64,000 bases of DNA, taken from Gimesia aquarii. Lineage in GTDB: Bacteria > Planctomycetota > Planctomycetia > Planctomycetales > Planctomycetaceae. Below are positions 26,881 to 37,480 of the stretch, in pieces. Within the stretch, counting starts at the first letter, position 1. Every line of letters starts with the position of its first letter. The stretch lies in NCBI RefSeq assembly GCF_007748195.1, contig NZ_CP037920.1, forward strand, positions 6,573,300 through 6,637,299, read 5' to 3'. A program made the position numbers and the translations under genes. The notes beneath the pieces are model-generated. The model worked only from the letters and a program-made list of their open reading frames with translations. It did not search any database and was not told the origin of the DNA.

Positions 26881-27396
26881 TCAAAGTTCGAAATGAGACT
26901 TATCGACTTCAATCTGTCGAATAAATTTACCACCACTCTGGAATAATTGCGCTTCCGAAAAACGGCTCCATGCCAAACGTGTGATGAGAAATTCCAACGT
27001 TGGCTTTTCTAAGTCGAGTACAATCGCAACTTCGCGCGAATAAATCGGCTCAGAATGTGCAAATGAAATACCCTCGATAGATAGATTTCTGCCCTCAACC
27101 GTCTGCAGTTCACTTTCCAGTTGCTTTGTTTTCTCATCAACAAATGCCAGTCCAATTGGCCGCTCGAATGAAATCCGATGCCAAGCACGGCTACTGGTCA
27201 ATGTCGGTTCAAGGTACCAACTGGCGACAACTGCTTCAGCAAGCTTGCATAATTCAGGAATTTGACGCAAACACGGAAACTGTTTTGTTTCGCGCAGAAA
27301 AATGTCTTTTTTGTCGAACTTAAAATCTGGAGTTTTGAGATTCAACGCACCGTCTAAGCGAGGCCCTCTCTCGTACTCTTCCACTATTTGACCCAT
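26881..27396 (-). CDS. Hypothetical protein, weakly PilZ-like C-terminal half
   Basis: The 171-residue protein is soluble and has no signal peptide. The C-terminal half (VEGRNLSIEGISFAHSEPIY, then REVAIVLDLEKPTLEFLITR) has the strand pattern of a PilZ-type beta-barrel, but the RxxxR motif that binds cyclic di-GMP is not seen. The family was not recognised. Confidence 0.5.
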   Translation of the reverse strand: MGQIVEEYERGPRLDGALNLKTPDFKFDKKDIFLRETKQFPCLRQIPELCKLAEAVVASWYLEPTLTSSRAWHRISFERPIGLAFVDEKTKQLESELQTVEGRNLSIEGISFAHSEPIYSREVAIVLDLEKPTLEFLITRLAWSRFSEAQLFQSGGKFIRQIEVDKSHFEL

Positions 27397-27770
27397 ATTT
27401 TAGCTCTTATTAAAGTAACACAACTGACAACAGACACATTGATTAATAATTCACGGAGTCAGATTTCAGTATCTTTGCCGGAAAGCACTTGCTCGGGAAA
27501 TGCCGTCGAAGGGAGAGTTCAGGGAGAGAGATATTGGTAATCTAGTTCGAAAGGTCTTCGGCGTCAAATTTTTCTGAATTCGGAAACGAATTCAAAATCA
27601 GACAATCCAGAAATAATCACTTTAGACTGTATAGTCGGTAAAACTGCGACAATAGAAAAGAAGGTTCATGTTCATTAAAAGCAATAGCTTGTCGCCATGA
27701 GAATACATTTTGAAAACAAAGAGAGGCTTTCCCCTCATTTAAGCATTCTGAGAGAAAAATTGAGTCAAAC
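27397..27770. other. Intergenic region without a recognised feature
   Basis: About 375 bases between two minus-strand genes. It must contain the promoter of the gene at 26881, but I cannot point to convincing boxes. No RNA gene or repeat is seen. Confidence 0.4.
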
Positions 27771-29540
27771 CTACTGGAATTGCCGTTCCAGCTCTGATTT
27801 CATTTCGTTAATGACTGGTTCCCATTCTCCCAGGTGAATTTGTCGAAACAAACGGGCTGTCGGATACCAGGGGCTGTCAGTTCGGTTCAAAAACCAGCGC
27901 CATTCAGGAAGTGGTGAAATCAAGATCCAAACGGGAACTCCGAGAGATCCTGCAAGATGAGCCAAAGCTGTATCACTGGTTATCACCAAATCCAGATTCT
28001 GAATCAAGGCCGCCGCTTCCATGAAAGATCCCGTCTCCGCCTGATATTCGGCTCCCGGTTGCCACAAATTTTCTGACGATTTTAAGACCTGGATCTGTTC
28101 CAATCCATTTACCTGCTGCAGGCTAACGAGTTTCACACCCGCTACTTCACCTAGAGGCATTAATGTCTCTAAGGCAACAGACCGAAATTCATTCTTGGGA
28201 AAATTAGTATTGCCACTCCAGTTTAAGCCAACTTTCTTTCCATCTATACCTGACAGCATATTTCGCCAGTGTTCTTTCCTTTCCAGTGTGGGCACAAAAA
28301 ACGGTATCTCAGTAGGTATCGTTTCAAAACTGGTTGCCAGATAGCGAGGTACGCTCAATAAAGAACTTTGATAGTTGTATTGGGGTATCTCATCGCCTTC
28401 AATTAAAACCTGATCAATCTCTGGAATAGTTTTTATCAATTCGGCTAATTCTGTCTGGCAAAGTAACAAAACTTTAACTGCGCCTTGTTTCTTTAATTCT
28501 ATGGCAAAACGGATAAACAACAGTGTGTCACCAAACCCTTGTTCGCACCACAAAAAGATGGTTTTCCCATCTAAAGGTTCTCCCTGCCAACGCGAACCAG
28601 CATGATTCTGCTGAGCTGCCGGATCAATATCTGTGCGTCGTTCGTAACCTCGCCAGCCTGAGACTAAATCTCCATTCAACATACGCGTTGTTGCGAGATT
28701 GAATTCGGCCATTGGAAATTCAGGACGCAAACTCAACGCTTTTTGGAAATTTTCACAAGCTCCTTCGATATCATGTTTGAGCTTTAAGGCATTACCCAAA
28801 TTGTTATAGCCTTCGGGTTGATCGGGTGCCGCCTGAATTGAACGTTGCGCTGTTTCAATCGCTGCAGTCGTATCGCCCATTTGCTCATACACATAACTCA
28901 AACTTACCAAAATCTGATAATGCTCGGGATTCGATTGCAAAATTGTTTCATACAGCTGAATGGCTTCAGGGTACTGTCGTTGTAAGACAAGTACGTAGGC
29001 CAGTTTCATTGCGACATTAAAATTGGCTGGTGTTTTTTCCAGCAGTTCCCGATAAATACTCTCAGCCTGTTTTTGCTCTCCCGTCAACTTCAAAACATCG
29101 GCCAACTTCTCGTAGGTTTCCGAATTTTCTTTGTTCAATTCATATGATTTTCTATAACACTTGGCTGCCTCTTCCAACAACCCACGACTTTCCAGTAATG
29201 AACCCAGGTTGAAATAAGCACGTTCATAATGAGGATGAATACGAATTGCTTGCTCAAACGATTGACCCGCTTCATCCCATTTGCCGGCTGCATGGTATGC
29301 AACCCCGAGGTTATTATGCACATCTGGCATCTCGGGCTGTAATTGAACCACCTTAAGAAAATTTTCAATACTCTGGTCCAAATCACCTCGCTGCAGTTGT
29401 AGTGTTCCCAGATAATACAGCGCCTCCCACTGCCGGGCGTCCGATTCCAGAATACTCTTGTAGATTCGTTCTGCTTGATCCAAATTCCCTGCTTGATGGA
29501 GCGATAACGCCGATTTTAGCTGTTCCTGTGTCTCAACCAT
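27771..29540 (-). CDS. TPR protein with glycosyltransferase-9-like C-terminal domain
   Basis: The 589-residue protein begins with about eight tetratricopeptide repeats (residues 5-290), each with the usual spacing (for example AERIYKSILESDARQWEALY, then YYLGTLQLQRGDLDQSIENF). The C-terminal 280 residues resemble the ADP-heptose/GT-B fold found behind TPR arrays: LFLWCEQGFGDTLLFIRFAI-like core (FLWCEQGFGDTLLF), VGLNWSGNTNFPKNEFRSV, and ITSDTALAHLAGSLGVPVWI. Such proteins are common in planctomycetes; the sugar donor and acceptor are unknown. No signal peptide is seen. Confidence 0.8.
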   Translation of the reverse strand: MVETQEQLKSALSLHQAGNLDQAERIYKSILESDARQWEALYYLGTLQLQRGDLDQSIENFLKVVQLQPEMPDVHNNLGVAYHAAGKWDEAGQSFEQAIRIHPHYERAYFNLGSLLESRGLLEEAAKCYRKSYELNKENSETYEKLADVLKLTGEQKQAESIYRELLEKTPANFNVAMKLAYVLVLQRQYPEAIQLYETILQSNPEHYQILVSLSYVYEQMGDTTAAIETAQRSIQAAPDQPEGYNNLGNALKLKHDIEGACENFQKALSLRPEFPMAEFNLATTRMLNGDLVSGWRGYERRTDIDPAAQQNHAGSRWQGEPLDGKTIFLWCEQGFGDTLLFIRFAIELKKQGAVKVLLLCQTELAELIKTIPEIDQVLIEGDEIPQYNYQSSLLSVPRYLATSFETIPTEIPFFVPTLERKEHWRNMLSGIDGKKVGLNWSGNTNFPKNEFRSVALETLMPLGEVAGVKLVSLQQVNGLEQIQVLKSSENLWQPGAEYQAETGSFMEAAALIQNLDLVITSDTALAHLAGSLGVPVWILISPLPEWRWFLNRTDSPWYPTARLFRQIHLGEWEPVINEMKSELERQFQ

Positions 29541-29688
29541 GTATCACACTCTTCCATTTTCCTAATGAGGAAGCTTAGATCAAAAGCTTTCGCCAGTTGG
29601 CTTTGAATTTGTCGCTGGCTCAAAGTAACATCCTGTTAGCAGTACTGCAATAACGGTTCGTGGATCCTTGACATAGAAAGTAAAATGG

Positions 29689-30525
29689 ATGGCCGCTCTT
29701 GTCTCTTGCCTGACAAACTCATATGGTCGTTTTGGCCCTATCGCCGCGATGGAACATATTCGTGATGCCGGTCTCGAACACCTGGAACTCAATATCAAAA
29801 ATCATGGTGTCCCTTCGTTCTTTAAAGAAACACCGATCTTAACGAATGGCTCAGTACAGAGTGATATAGACCAAGTCAAAGACCTCCTGAAACAACATCG
29901 GGTACAGCTTTCCAGTTGTAATATTACGAGTGGAAACCCGCTTGACCCTGAAATTGTTGTGATCACAAAACAAAAGCTTGATCTCGTACATCGATTAGAA
30001 GTAAGTCTGGTTGTGGGGGGAGCAGGTGAAATCGAAGACGAATCACAAAGAAAGACCCTCTATCAACACTTGCAGGACATCGGAGACTACGCAGCGGAAA
30101 GAGGAATTACCTATTGTTTTGAAACACATCCTGGTATTTGCGTCAATGCGGCCGGAATGTTGCGTACGATGACTGATCTAAATCACCCACAACTAAGACT
30201 CAACTTCGACACAGGTAATATTAATTATTACAACGAGCATGCTAACGTTGTAGAAGAATTACGCGAGGTCGTTCCATTCGTAAAGCACGTTCATCTGAAA
30301 GACTCTTACTGTAAGTATAAGGATTGGCATTTTACCACCCTTGGCGAAGCTGGCGGCGTGGACTTTCTTAAAATCCGTTTTCTCTTGGAAGATCAGAACT
30401 TCGGAGGCCCTTACAGCCTGGAAATCGAAGGAATCGGAGGCGAAGATGATCCCACACTGGAAGAACACCATAAGCGTGTAAAACAAAGCGTACAATATTT
30501 GAAAGAGTGCGGATTCTTTGATTGA
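29689..30525 (+). CDS. Sugar phosphate isomerase/epimerase-type TIM-barrel protein
   Basis: The 278-residue protein belongs to the xylose-isomerase-like TIM-barrel group. It shows metal-site motifs in the expected order: Glu in GITYCFETHPG, the LRLNFDTGNINYY stretch, HVHLKDSYC and SLEIEGIGGEDDP. It probably rearranges a keto sugar or inositol-type compound. No signal peptide. The DinB-like gene begins 14 bases downstream, so the two are likely one operon. Confidence 0.82.
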   Translation: MAALVSCLTNSYGRFGPIAAMEHIRDAGLEHLELNIKNHGVPSFFKETPILTNGSVQSDIDQVKDLLKQHRVQLSSCNITSGNPLDPEIVVITKQKLDLVHRLEVSLVVGGAGEIEDESQRKTLYQHLQDIGDYAAERGITYCFETHPGICVNAAGMLRTMTDLNHPQLRLNFDTGNINYYNEHANVVEELREVVPFVKHVHLKDSYCKYKDWHFTTLGEAGGVDFLKIRFLLEDQNFGGPYSLEIEGIGGEDDPTLEEHHKRVKQSVQYLKECGFFD

Positions 30526-30539
30526 AAGGTTATGGCAAC

Positions 30540-31043
30540 ATGATTGAATATTTAAAGAAAATCATCTCAGATCAATTTGAAGCATCACTCTGTATGCTGG
30601 GGGATTGTATTCAAAACTGCCCACAAAATCATTGGCACGAAAAAAATGTTAATATGGATTTTGGATATGTTGCCTATCATACATTGTGTTTCGTCGATCT
30701 TTATCTTTCACCAGACGAAGCTTCTTTTCAACTCCGTGATTTTCACAATGAACAAGATGAAGATCCATTCAAGCCAAAATTGGATTATCCTTTAACACAA
30801 GAGATCGTTTCTGACTACCTGAAGACATGTCGAAAGAAAGCACTTGATACGGTTGCAGAAGAAACGGAGAACTCACTCAAAAAAGAATCTGGGTTTGATT
30901 GGTTACCAATCACGCGTGGTGAATTACACATCTATAATATTCGGCACATTCAACATCATACCGGACAACTCAGTGCCTACTTACGCCGAATTGATATAAA
31001 TGCAAAATGGGTGTCCACAGGCTGGAATCCCGGTGTGATTTGA
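30540..31043 (+). CDS. DinB-like metal-binding four-helix protein
   Basis: The protein has 167 residues from ATG 30540 (AAAGG upstream); a TTG at 30522 would extend it. The DinB three-His pattern is visible: His in YVAYHTLCFVDLY and the pair in RHIQHHTGQLS. Such proteins are often thiol-dependent transferases, but no specific reaction can be given. It follows the isomerase gene closely and converges with the giant gene at 31065. Confidence 0.72.
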   Translation: MIEYLKKIISDQFEASLCMLGDCIQNCPQNHWHEKNVNMDFGYVAYHTLCFVDLYLSPDEASFQLRDFHNEQDEDPFKPKLDYPLTQEIVSDYLKTCRKKALDTVAEETENSLKKESGFDWLPITRGELHIYNIRHIQHHTGQLSAYLRRIDINAKWVSTGWNPGVI

Positions 31044-31064
31044 GGCATGCGGGAACACAATCGT

Positions 31065-34000
31065 TTAATCGGCAACAGGCCCCAAGCGCAATTCGAGATC
31101 TTTAAAGCGCACTTCCATTGGCCCACCAGAGTGAATCTGAAAGGCAATGATTCCTGATTTTGCTCCTTTGGTATCATTTAAATCTGTGCATAGATTTCCG
31201 TTGATATAGGTCTGAACTTGCGAACCAACGGCCACGATTCGATACTCGTTCCATTCATTCTCACGAACAAATTCCTCGCCCGACTCTTTAAACAAGAGGC
31301 CACGACCATGTTCTTCATATAGTTTACCCCACCAACCTTTACCGATATCTGCCTGATATCCTTTCACATGACCATTAGGCTGAAGAGAACTACGAAATTG
31401 AATTCCACTGTTGCCTGTATCAGGCGATAGTTTGACTTTGGCTTTCAGCTCAAAGTCACCCACGAGTAAATCACTCACCAGGAACTCATTCCGCTTGATC
31501 CCCGGTGAACGTCCCACAATTTCACCATTCTCAACAGACCAGAGTTGGCTGTTACCAGTCCAACCTGTCAGATCCTGCCCATTGAAAAACAATTTCAAAT
31601 TGTCATTCGTCGCTTTCATGGGAACCTGTTTTGAACTGGCCAGATAAGCGACCAATGATCGAATTTCATGGCTATTCAATTGCTTCCATAAGTTGTCAGG
31701 CATCATCGATTTATCACTCAGTCCCATCTCATCAATTTCATCGCGAGGGATGATGACTGTTTCATTGGCTGTTGCCACAGTCACTGCATTCTTATTTTCT
31801 TTCTTAATGATCCCGGTCACGATTCGTCCGGACTCAGTTACAATCACGACAGGCTGGTAGTCCTTCGCCATGACAGCACTGGGATCGATAACATTTGACA
31901 ACAGGTAATCCAAATTTGCACGGTTGGAACCTGTTAACTCTGGACCAATGATTGCTCCTGTTCCAAATAGCTTATGACATTGCTGACAGGTCTTCGCAAA
32001 CACTGCCCTTCCCAAATGTAAGTCCGTTTTAGGTCGACTTCGAGAAAGCATATTTTTATAACTGGCGATCAATTTCTTCTTATCAGCCGCCGTCTCACGA
32101 ACAATTCCCCAGACCTTGCCGATTCTTTCATTGAGACTTTTATCTTTCAAGTTACCCAGCTGACGTACAATTTCAGCTGAAAGGTCTTTGGAAGAAATCT
32201 GTTTTACTTCAACCGCAGCCATCAATTGATGAGCAGAATCAGCTCGACTCGCCAGCGTGTTGAGTGCGTCTCGTTTTTCATTCGGATCAAACTGCGAATA
32301 ACGCTTCAAAATCGCTGGAGCGATTTCTCCGTCGGCATATTCTGCTAAACCTCGTAACGCTTCGCGGCGTAAGTTTTTTTCGTCGAGTAACGTGATCAAA
32401 ATCGGAACCAATTTAAGATCCTGTACGCCCAACAAGGAAGACATCGCAGATTTTCTACCCGACATTTCATGTTTCCGGTCAACGAGAATCTCGCGCAGCG
32501 TTTGCATTGCCTGAGGGTCACCAAAAGTGACTGCCAGAGCCAATGTATATGATTTTACCATCGGATCCTTGCTGGTAATTAACTTCTTCCCCACGAAAGT
32601 CCAAGGCTCGGGCATCGGAAATTTACGACGCCCACGCAGTGCTTTATTGATTGAATCCAAGAAAACTTTTTGACGTTCTGCTGTCTTTGCCTGCCCCAGT
32701 TGTTGCACTAAAAAGGCAACCGCTTCCTCACTACCGATGTCAGCAATGCGACGTAATGTATACGATTCGATCAACGGAATTTTAGATTTTTTCGCCAGTT
32801 CAAACGAGCGGTGCATGTTATGTGTGGCCAATGGTTCGACCGCATACCAGTAAAGTAACGGAAGGTTATGATCGCTTTGATCTTCTGCATGGCTGACGAG
32901 GCCAGTAAGAATCTCCCAGCGTTGACCCAAGAGTAACCGATTCGCGGCTGACCCCAGATACAATCGAACTACAGGCGAAGGATCTTGAACCGCTAATTCA
33001 GCCAACTTTGACAATAGTTTCGCAGAAGGGATTCCTGTTTCAAGTGCCAGCTGTATTGCCCAACCCCTCATAAATTCACTCGGATCATTCAGAGCTTGCA
33101 TGATTTTTGATTCCGAGAGACCTCCTGTGACATGCAACGCCCACAACCCACGTAAACGTCGAGTCACGTCTTCATGTTTATACGCGATCTCCGCCAGTTG
33201 GGCGTGAACTTCTGGGTCTGGACCTCGCTCTTGTAGAATTCTACGAGATTGTCTGACATACCAGTCATTTTTGTGCAATTGCAGTTTAACCAATTCGTCG
33301 CTGGATAATTTTTGCAGATCAACCTTGACTGGTTTGGCATTCTGATACGCAACACGAAAGATTCGTCCGTTGGAACGATCATGCTTCTGAAATTCGCGAT
33401 GGTGACATTGGTTTGTATCATACCAGTCAATAAAATAAACCTGCCCGTCTGGCCCATATCGCAGGTAGAGAATCTGTGAGGAGCGATCATTGGCGAGCAA
33501 AAAATCAGGGGCATAATTTCCGGTATAGCCCGACCCAGACCGAGTCAGCACATCCTGGTTGAGTCGGGCACCGTGAATGTTATTCATAAACAATTGGTTA
33601 CGGTACTTTTTCGGCCAACTTCCACCTAAGTAAATCATCGCTCCTGCATGAGCATGTCCCCCCCCTACTAAATCCGATGCAACTCGATCAGACTGATTCC
33701 ATTGGCCGCCGGTCCAGTGCCGGTGTTTAGCGATAGTTTTAATATCATTGTAGGTATAATTATTAAAATGTCGTCCGGCCTGCCTGCGATAGCGTGCATT
33801 TTGTACGATATGAAACAGGTGAGGAATCACGCAGCAAGTCAAAAAACATTGTCCATGATCATTAAAGTCAACCCCCCAGGGATTGCTGGTACCGTGTGCA
33901 AAGACTTCAAATTCGTGCCGTGTCGGATGATAGCGCCAGATGCCAGCGTTGATCGGTTGACGATCTTTGTCAGGTGTTCCTGGCTTGCCAACGCGAGAGT

Positions 34001-36290
34001 GTGTAAACACACCATGACAACCATAGAGCCAGCCATCGGGTCCCCAGATAAATGAATTTAATGTTTCATGTGTATCTTCATAGTGCCAACCATCCAGTAA
34101 AACCTGAGGTTCGGCGTCTGGTACATCATCACCGTTTTTATCGGGAATGAATAAGAGATACGGAGCCTGCCCTACCCACACACCTCCAAAACCGACTTCC
34201 ATCCCACTGACCAGATTCAATTTATCCTTGAAAATTTTGCGAGATTCAAATTTTCCATCTGCGTCTTTATCTTCAAAAATTAAAATCCGATCTTTCCCTT
34301 TACCCTCAGGTTGTTTGCTGGGATAAGCATAGGATTCCGCGACCCATAAACGTCCACGATCATCGATGGTCATCGCGATCGGTTGTTGCACATCAGGCTC
34401 GGCGGCAATCAATGAAACCGAAAACCCTTCTGGTACTGTCATTACTTCTGCTGCCTTGGCCCCGGGCAAGCCATCGTATTTTTGTGCATGTTTTTTAGGG
34501 GGAGCACTACTATTGATCGCAGTTAACGCTGCTGGCTTCTTATCATGAAAACGAAAGTGGTCGAAGTTTATATGCCCCCAGCCACCACGGTGTTGATCGA
34601 CAAGGCGAATCAAAATTTCTTTGCCTTGATATTTGGAAAGATCGACAAGTTGCTGATGCATTCGCTCATGGTTGCGTCCGCTGGCTTTAGCGATCACTTT
34701 ATTCGTTGCTTGATCCACAATTTCCACACGCGTAGATTCATGCGCGCCACCACCCACGTAAAACGAAGCGAAAGGTTGAGTTACTTTAATTGATGCCGAC
34801 GTTAACGTTCCGACAGGCTTGTCTCCCAGAAACTCATATGTTCCCACCCAGAACTGCCCCTGATGATTACTCCGCATGTCATTACGACGAGAATAGACTG
34901 TGTCTCCCTTTGCAGGTTGCCGTCGAAAAGCTTCACCCTCGGAAGTCCAGTCTTTCAGATTCCCTGATTCAAAGTCGACATTGACACGTTTGCCTTTAGC
35001 ATTCGTCGCAAAAAACTCACCTGGCTTCAGTTCATTTTTCAAGGAAACTTTTTTGGGGACATACGGTTTCGGCTGTGCCTTGTTCCAGGCTTCCTTTCCC
35101 ACCTTCACCTTTTTGTGAACGAGAAGGTATATTCCAGACTTATTACCAACCACCACATCAGGTAGCTTATCCCCTGTTACATCACCAACCACAACCTGTG
35201 TCCCTACCCCCGATTGATCGTTGATTTGATAAGGCAGAAAATCAACACCTTTTTTTGTGCGTACGGTTTTGAACCAGTAATTCACAGACGGTTGTCTGGC
35301 ACCGGGGTCATGCCCCTGATGCGCCCAATAGCGTTTACCTGTGATGATATCTTTAATGCCATCGCCATCCATATCTTCCAGTGCAACAGCGTGTAACTGA
35401 GAGAAGACCACACCATATTTATTCTCTTCGGGTCTGCTGCCCATGATTTGATGTTCAACAAATGTGATTTCCCCGTTCTGTTTCACATTCTCAAACCAGG
35501 ATAAGCCATAAGCGTGTGCAGCTTTACTGGTAATGACATCCTGATCCCCGTCCCCGTCTACATCGTAGACATACATCTGGGCGCCTCCCGGACCTGTAAA
35601 TCTGAAAGAATGACGTGTCCAAAATCCAGGTTTACTGACATCAGCCGGTTGTTCCCACCAACCATTTTTTTCAAGGATGTCCAGCTTTCCATCACTGTTG
35701 ACATCTCCCACACCCAAACCGTGAGTAAATCGACCGTATTTCAAGTTGGGAGAGATGGCATGAAATTGCCAGGGTTGTGTCGGATCTTTACCTGGCCCCG
35801 CAAAACCTAGCTGCCCTCCTGTATGAAAGACCAACTCTGGTTCGCCATCACCGGTGATGTCAATATAGGTCGGTGATTCATTATCGACGGCTGGATGTGC
35901 TAAATATTTTTTCCAGTGTCCAGGTTTGTTCTGTGGATTGGCATACCAGAACGCTTCCTTACCAGGAAAACCGATAATCACAATATCCAGCCAGTTGTCT
36001 TTATTGACGTCGTGTACAAAAGCAAAAAAATTGTCCGAATACCCTTTGATATTCCATTCTTTTACCGGGTAATATTCGTGCTTCGTTTTGAAATCAGGGC
36101 CTTGATACCAATACGGCCCCGAAATCAGATCCTGATGGCCATCACCATTGATATCACCGAAAGTGGCACCCTCTGCATAGAAATCTTTCCCCAATTGTAA
36201 ACGCTCAAACTGATGAATCGTGAAATCTTCAGCAGCCAGGAGTGGAGATGCCAACATCACAAGTATCAAAAGCAGGGAGTTTCGAGCCAT
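31065..36290 (-). CDS. Giant secreted fusion: FG-GAP repeats, PVC-type dehydrogenase/propeller, HEAT-like, cytochrome c, DUF1080
   Basis: The 1741-residue protein has a signal peptide (LLLILVMLASPLLAAE). Residues about 25-410 are FG-GAP/VCBS repeats with DxNxDG calcium loops (FGDINGDGHQDLI, VGDVNSDGKLDIL, VYDVDGDGDQDVI). About 440-600 is a beta-sandwich (NVDFESGNLKDWTSEGEAF). About 625-1000 is the PVC membrane-bound dehydrogenase-type propeller (VPEGFSVSLIAAEPDVQQP). Helical HEAT-like repeats follow. A class I haem motif CQQCH lies at Cys1435/Cys1438/His1439 in the PVC cytochrome context (FGTGAIIGPELTGSNRANLD). The last 180 residues are a DUF1080 (3-keto-disaccharide hydrolase-type) domain starting LKLFFNGQDLTGWTG. 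A role in extracellular oxidation and cleavage of sugars is inferred. Confidence 0.85.
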   Translation of the reverse strand: MARNSLLLILVMLASPLLAAEDFTIHQFERLQLGKDFYAEGATFGDINGDGHQDLISGPYWYQGPDFKTKHEYYPVKEWNIKGYSDNFFAFVHDVNKDNWLDIVIIGFPGKEAFWYANPQNKPGHWKKYLAHPAVDNESPTYIDITGDGEPELVFHTGGQLGFAGPGKDPTQPWQFHAISPNLKYGRFTHGLGVGDVNSDGKLDILEKNGWWEQPADVSKPGFWTRHSFRFTGPGGAQMYVYDVDGDGDQDVITSKAAHAYGLSWFENVKQNGEITFVEHQIMGSRPEENKYGVVFSQLHAVALEDMDGDGIKDIITGKRYWAHQGHDPGARQPSVNYWFKTVRTKKGVDFLPYQINDQSGVGTQVVVGDVTGDKLPDVVVGNKSGIYLLVHKKVKVGKEAWNKAQPKPYVPKKVSLKNELKPGEFFATNAKGKRVNVDFESGNLKDWTSEGEAFRRQPAKGDTVYSRRNDMRSNHQGQFWVGTYEFLGDKPVGTLTSASIKVTQPFASFYVGGGAHESTRVEIVDQATNKVIAKASGRNHERMHQQLVDLSKYQGKEILIRLVDQHRGGWGHINFDHFRFHDKKPAALTAINSSAPPKKHAQKYDGLPGAKAAEVMTVPEGFSVSLIAAEPDVQQPIAMTIDDRGRLWVAESYAYPSKQPEGKGKDRILIFEDKDADGKFESRKIFKDKLNLVSGMEVGFGGVWVGQAPYLLFIPDKNGDDVPDAEPQVLLDGWHYEDTHETLNSFIWGPDGWLYGCHGVFTHSRVGKPGTPDKDRQPINAGIWRYHPTRHEFEVFAHGTSNPWGVDFNDHGQCFLTCCVIPHLFHIVQNARYRRQAGRHFNNYTYNDIKTIAKHRHWTGGQWNQSDRVASDLVGGGHAHAGAMIYLGGSWPKKYRNQLFMNNIHGARLNQDVLTRSGSGYTGNYAPDFLLANDRSSQILYLRYGPDGQVYFIDWYDTNQCHHREFQKHDRSNGRIFRVAYQNAKPVKVDLQKLSSDELVKLQLHKNDWYVRQSRRILQERGPDPEVHAQLAEIAYKHEDVTRRLRGLWALHVTGGLSESKIMQALNDPSEFMRGWAIQLALETGIPSAKLLSKLAELAVQDPSPVVRLYLGSAANRLLLGQRWEILTGLVSHAEDQSDHNLPLLYWYAVEPLATHNMHRSFELAKKSKIPLIESYTLRRIADIGSEEAVAFLVQQLGQAKTAERQKVFLDSINKALRGRRKFPMPEPWTFVGKKLITSKDPMVKSYTLALAVTFGDPQAMQTLREILVDRKHEMSGRKSAMSSLLGVQDLKLVPILITLLDEKNLRREALRGLAEYADGEIAPAILKRYSQFDPNEKRDALNTLASRADSAHQLMAAVEVKQISSKDLSAEIVRQLGNLKDKSLNERIGKVWGIVRETAADKKKLIASYKNMLSRSRPKTDLHLGRAVFAKTCQQCHKLFGTGAIIGPELTGSNRANLDYLLSNVIDPSAVMAKDYQPVVIVTESGRIVTGIIKKENKNAVTVATANETVIIPRDEIDEMGLSDKSMMPDNLWKQLNSHEIRSLVAYLASSKQVPMKATNDNLKLFFNGQDLTGWTGNSQLWSVENGEIVGRSPGIKRNEFLVSDLLVGDFELKAKVKLSPDTGNSGIQFRSSLQPNGHVKGYQADIGKGWWGKLYEEHGRGLLFKESGEEFVRENEWNEYRIVAVGSQVQTYINGNLCTDLNDTKGAKSGIIAFQIHSGGPMEVRFKDLELRLGPVAD

Positions 36291-36364
36291 AATCTTTTCC
36301 CTCGGAAATCGGTTTTATTTCGACGATATAATATTGATTAAAAAATCGTAATTCAGTTACTGGT

Positions 36365-37480
36365 TTATTCTAAAGTGAAGGCAGGCAGTTTTTTGATTTC
36401 ACCTCCCGCCAACGCTGATTCATGCGCTAAAATACCAACACTGGTCCAGTTTGCAGACAGCGGTGCATTCGGCCAGGGTTCACAATCTTCAACCAGGGAT
36501 TTGAGAAACGCATTTACCAGATGTGGATGCGAACCACCATGACCTGCTCCCTGTAAGAATGAAAGATGCTCCTCATCATGAATCGCACGGGTAAATACTT
36601 GAATTTCCTCCGGTAACAGATGCGCGTAATCGGGCACTTCTACACGCTCGGGAATTTCTGGTTCTGGCTGCTTCGCCGTATGTAAAACCGGATTTTCTCC
36701 CTCAATTAAAGGCCATTCAAATGATTTTTTTGTACCATACACGTCAACAGATTCTCGATATTGACGTGCCGTATCAAACAAGAATCGCCAGATATGGGCT
36801 GCGATGTCGGAATCTTTGATTTTAATATGACACGTCTCAACGGCAAATCGGTTACCCGACTTCTCAGCAATTTCATCATTCACAGTTCCCGAACCGAAAC
36901 AGCTTACATACTCGGCGCGACCATTGACCATTCCTAACACAGGACTCACCACATGTGTGGCATAATGCATGGGAATCATCCGTTCCCAATATTCGGGCCA
37001 CCCCTCCATATCTTGCGGATGACTGGCCTGCATGTACTGAATCTTGCCCAACTCACCTTTGTCATACATCTCCTTGATGAATAGAAACTCTCTGCTGTAA
37101 ACCACCGTTTCCATCATCATATATTTTAGGCCTGTTTCATTCACTGTGTTGACAATTTGCTCGCACTCAGCAACTGTGGTCGCCATAGGCACTGTGCATG
37201 CAACATGCTTACCAGCTTTCAACGCTTTGATTGACTGTGGCGCATGGTCGGGAATTGGTGTGTTGATATGAACGGCATCTACATCTGGGTCAGCCAGCAA
37301 TTCATCATAAGAGGTATAACGCTTCTCAATCTCAAAGCGATCACCAATCTCGTTCAAATGTTCTTCTGACCGTTGACAAATAGCATACATATTTGCGTTA
37401 GGATGTGCCTGGTAGATTGGGATAAATTCCGCGCCAAAACCAAGGCCTACAATTGCGATATTGATTTTCTTCTGACTCAT
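36365..37480 (-). CDS. Gfo/Idh/MocA family oxidoreductase
   Basis: The 371-residue NAD(P)-binding dehydrogenase starts with INIAIVGLGFGAEFIPIYQ, then VDAVHINTPIPDHAPQSIKA and a variant of the usual EKP motif (KHVACTVPMATTVAECEQI): the expected Glu-Lys-Pro is replaced by Thr-Val-Pro, so the common catalytic Lys is absent. It is divergent from a XylR-type regulator and lies beside the giant DUF1080 fusion gene. The missing Lys suggests altered chemistry or a non-catalytic role; the family call itself is firm. Confidence 0.82.
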   Translation of the reverse strand: MSQKKINIAIVGLGFGAEFIPIYQAHPNANMYAICQRSEEHLNEIGDRFEIEKRYTSYDELLADPDVDAVHINTPIPDHAPQSIKALKAGKHVACTVPMATTVAECEQIVNTVNETGLKYMMMETVVYSREFLFIKEMYDKGELGKIQYMQASHPQDMEGWPEYWERMIPMHYATHVVSPVLGMVNGRAEYVSCFGSGTVNDEIAEKSGNRFAVETCHIKIKDSDIAAHIWRFLFDTARQYRESVDVYGTKKSFEWPLIEGENPVLHTAKQPEPEIPERVEVPDYAHLLPEEIQVFTRAIHDEEHLSFLQGAGHGGSHPHLVNAFLKSLVEDCEPWPNAPLSANWTSVGILAHESALAGGEIKKLPAFTLE

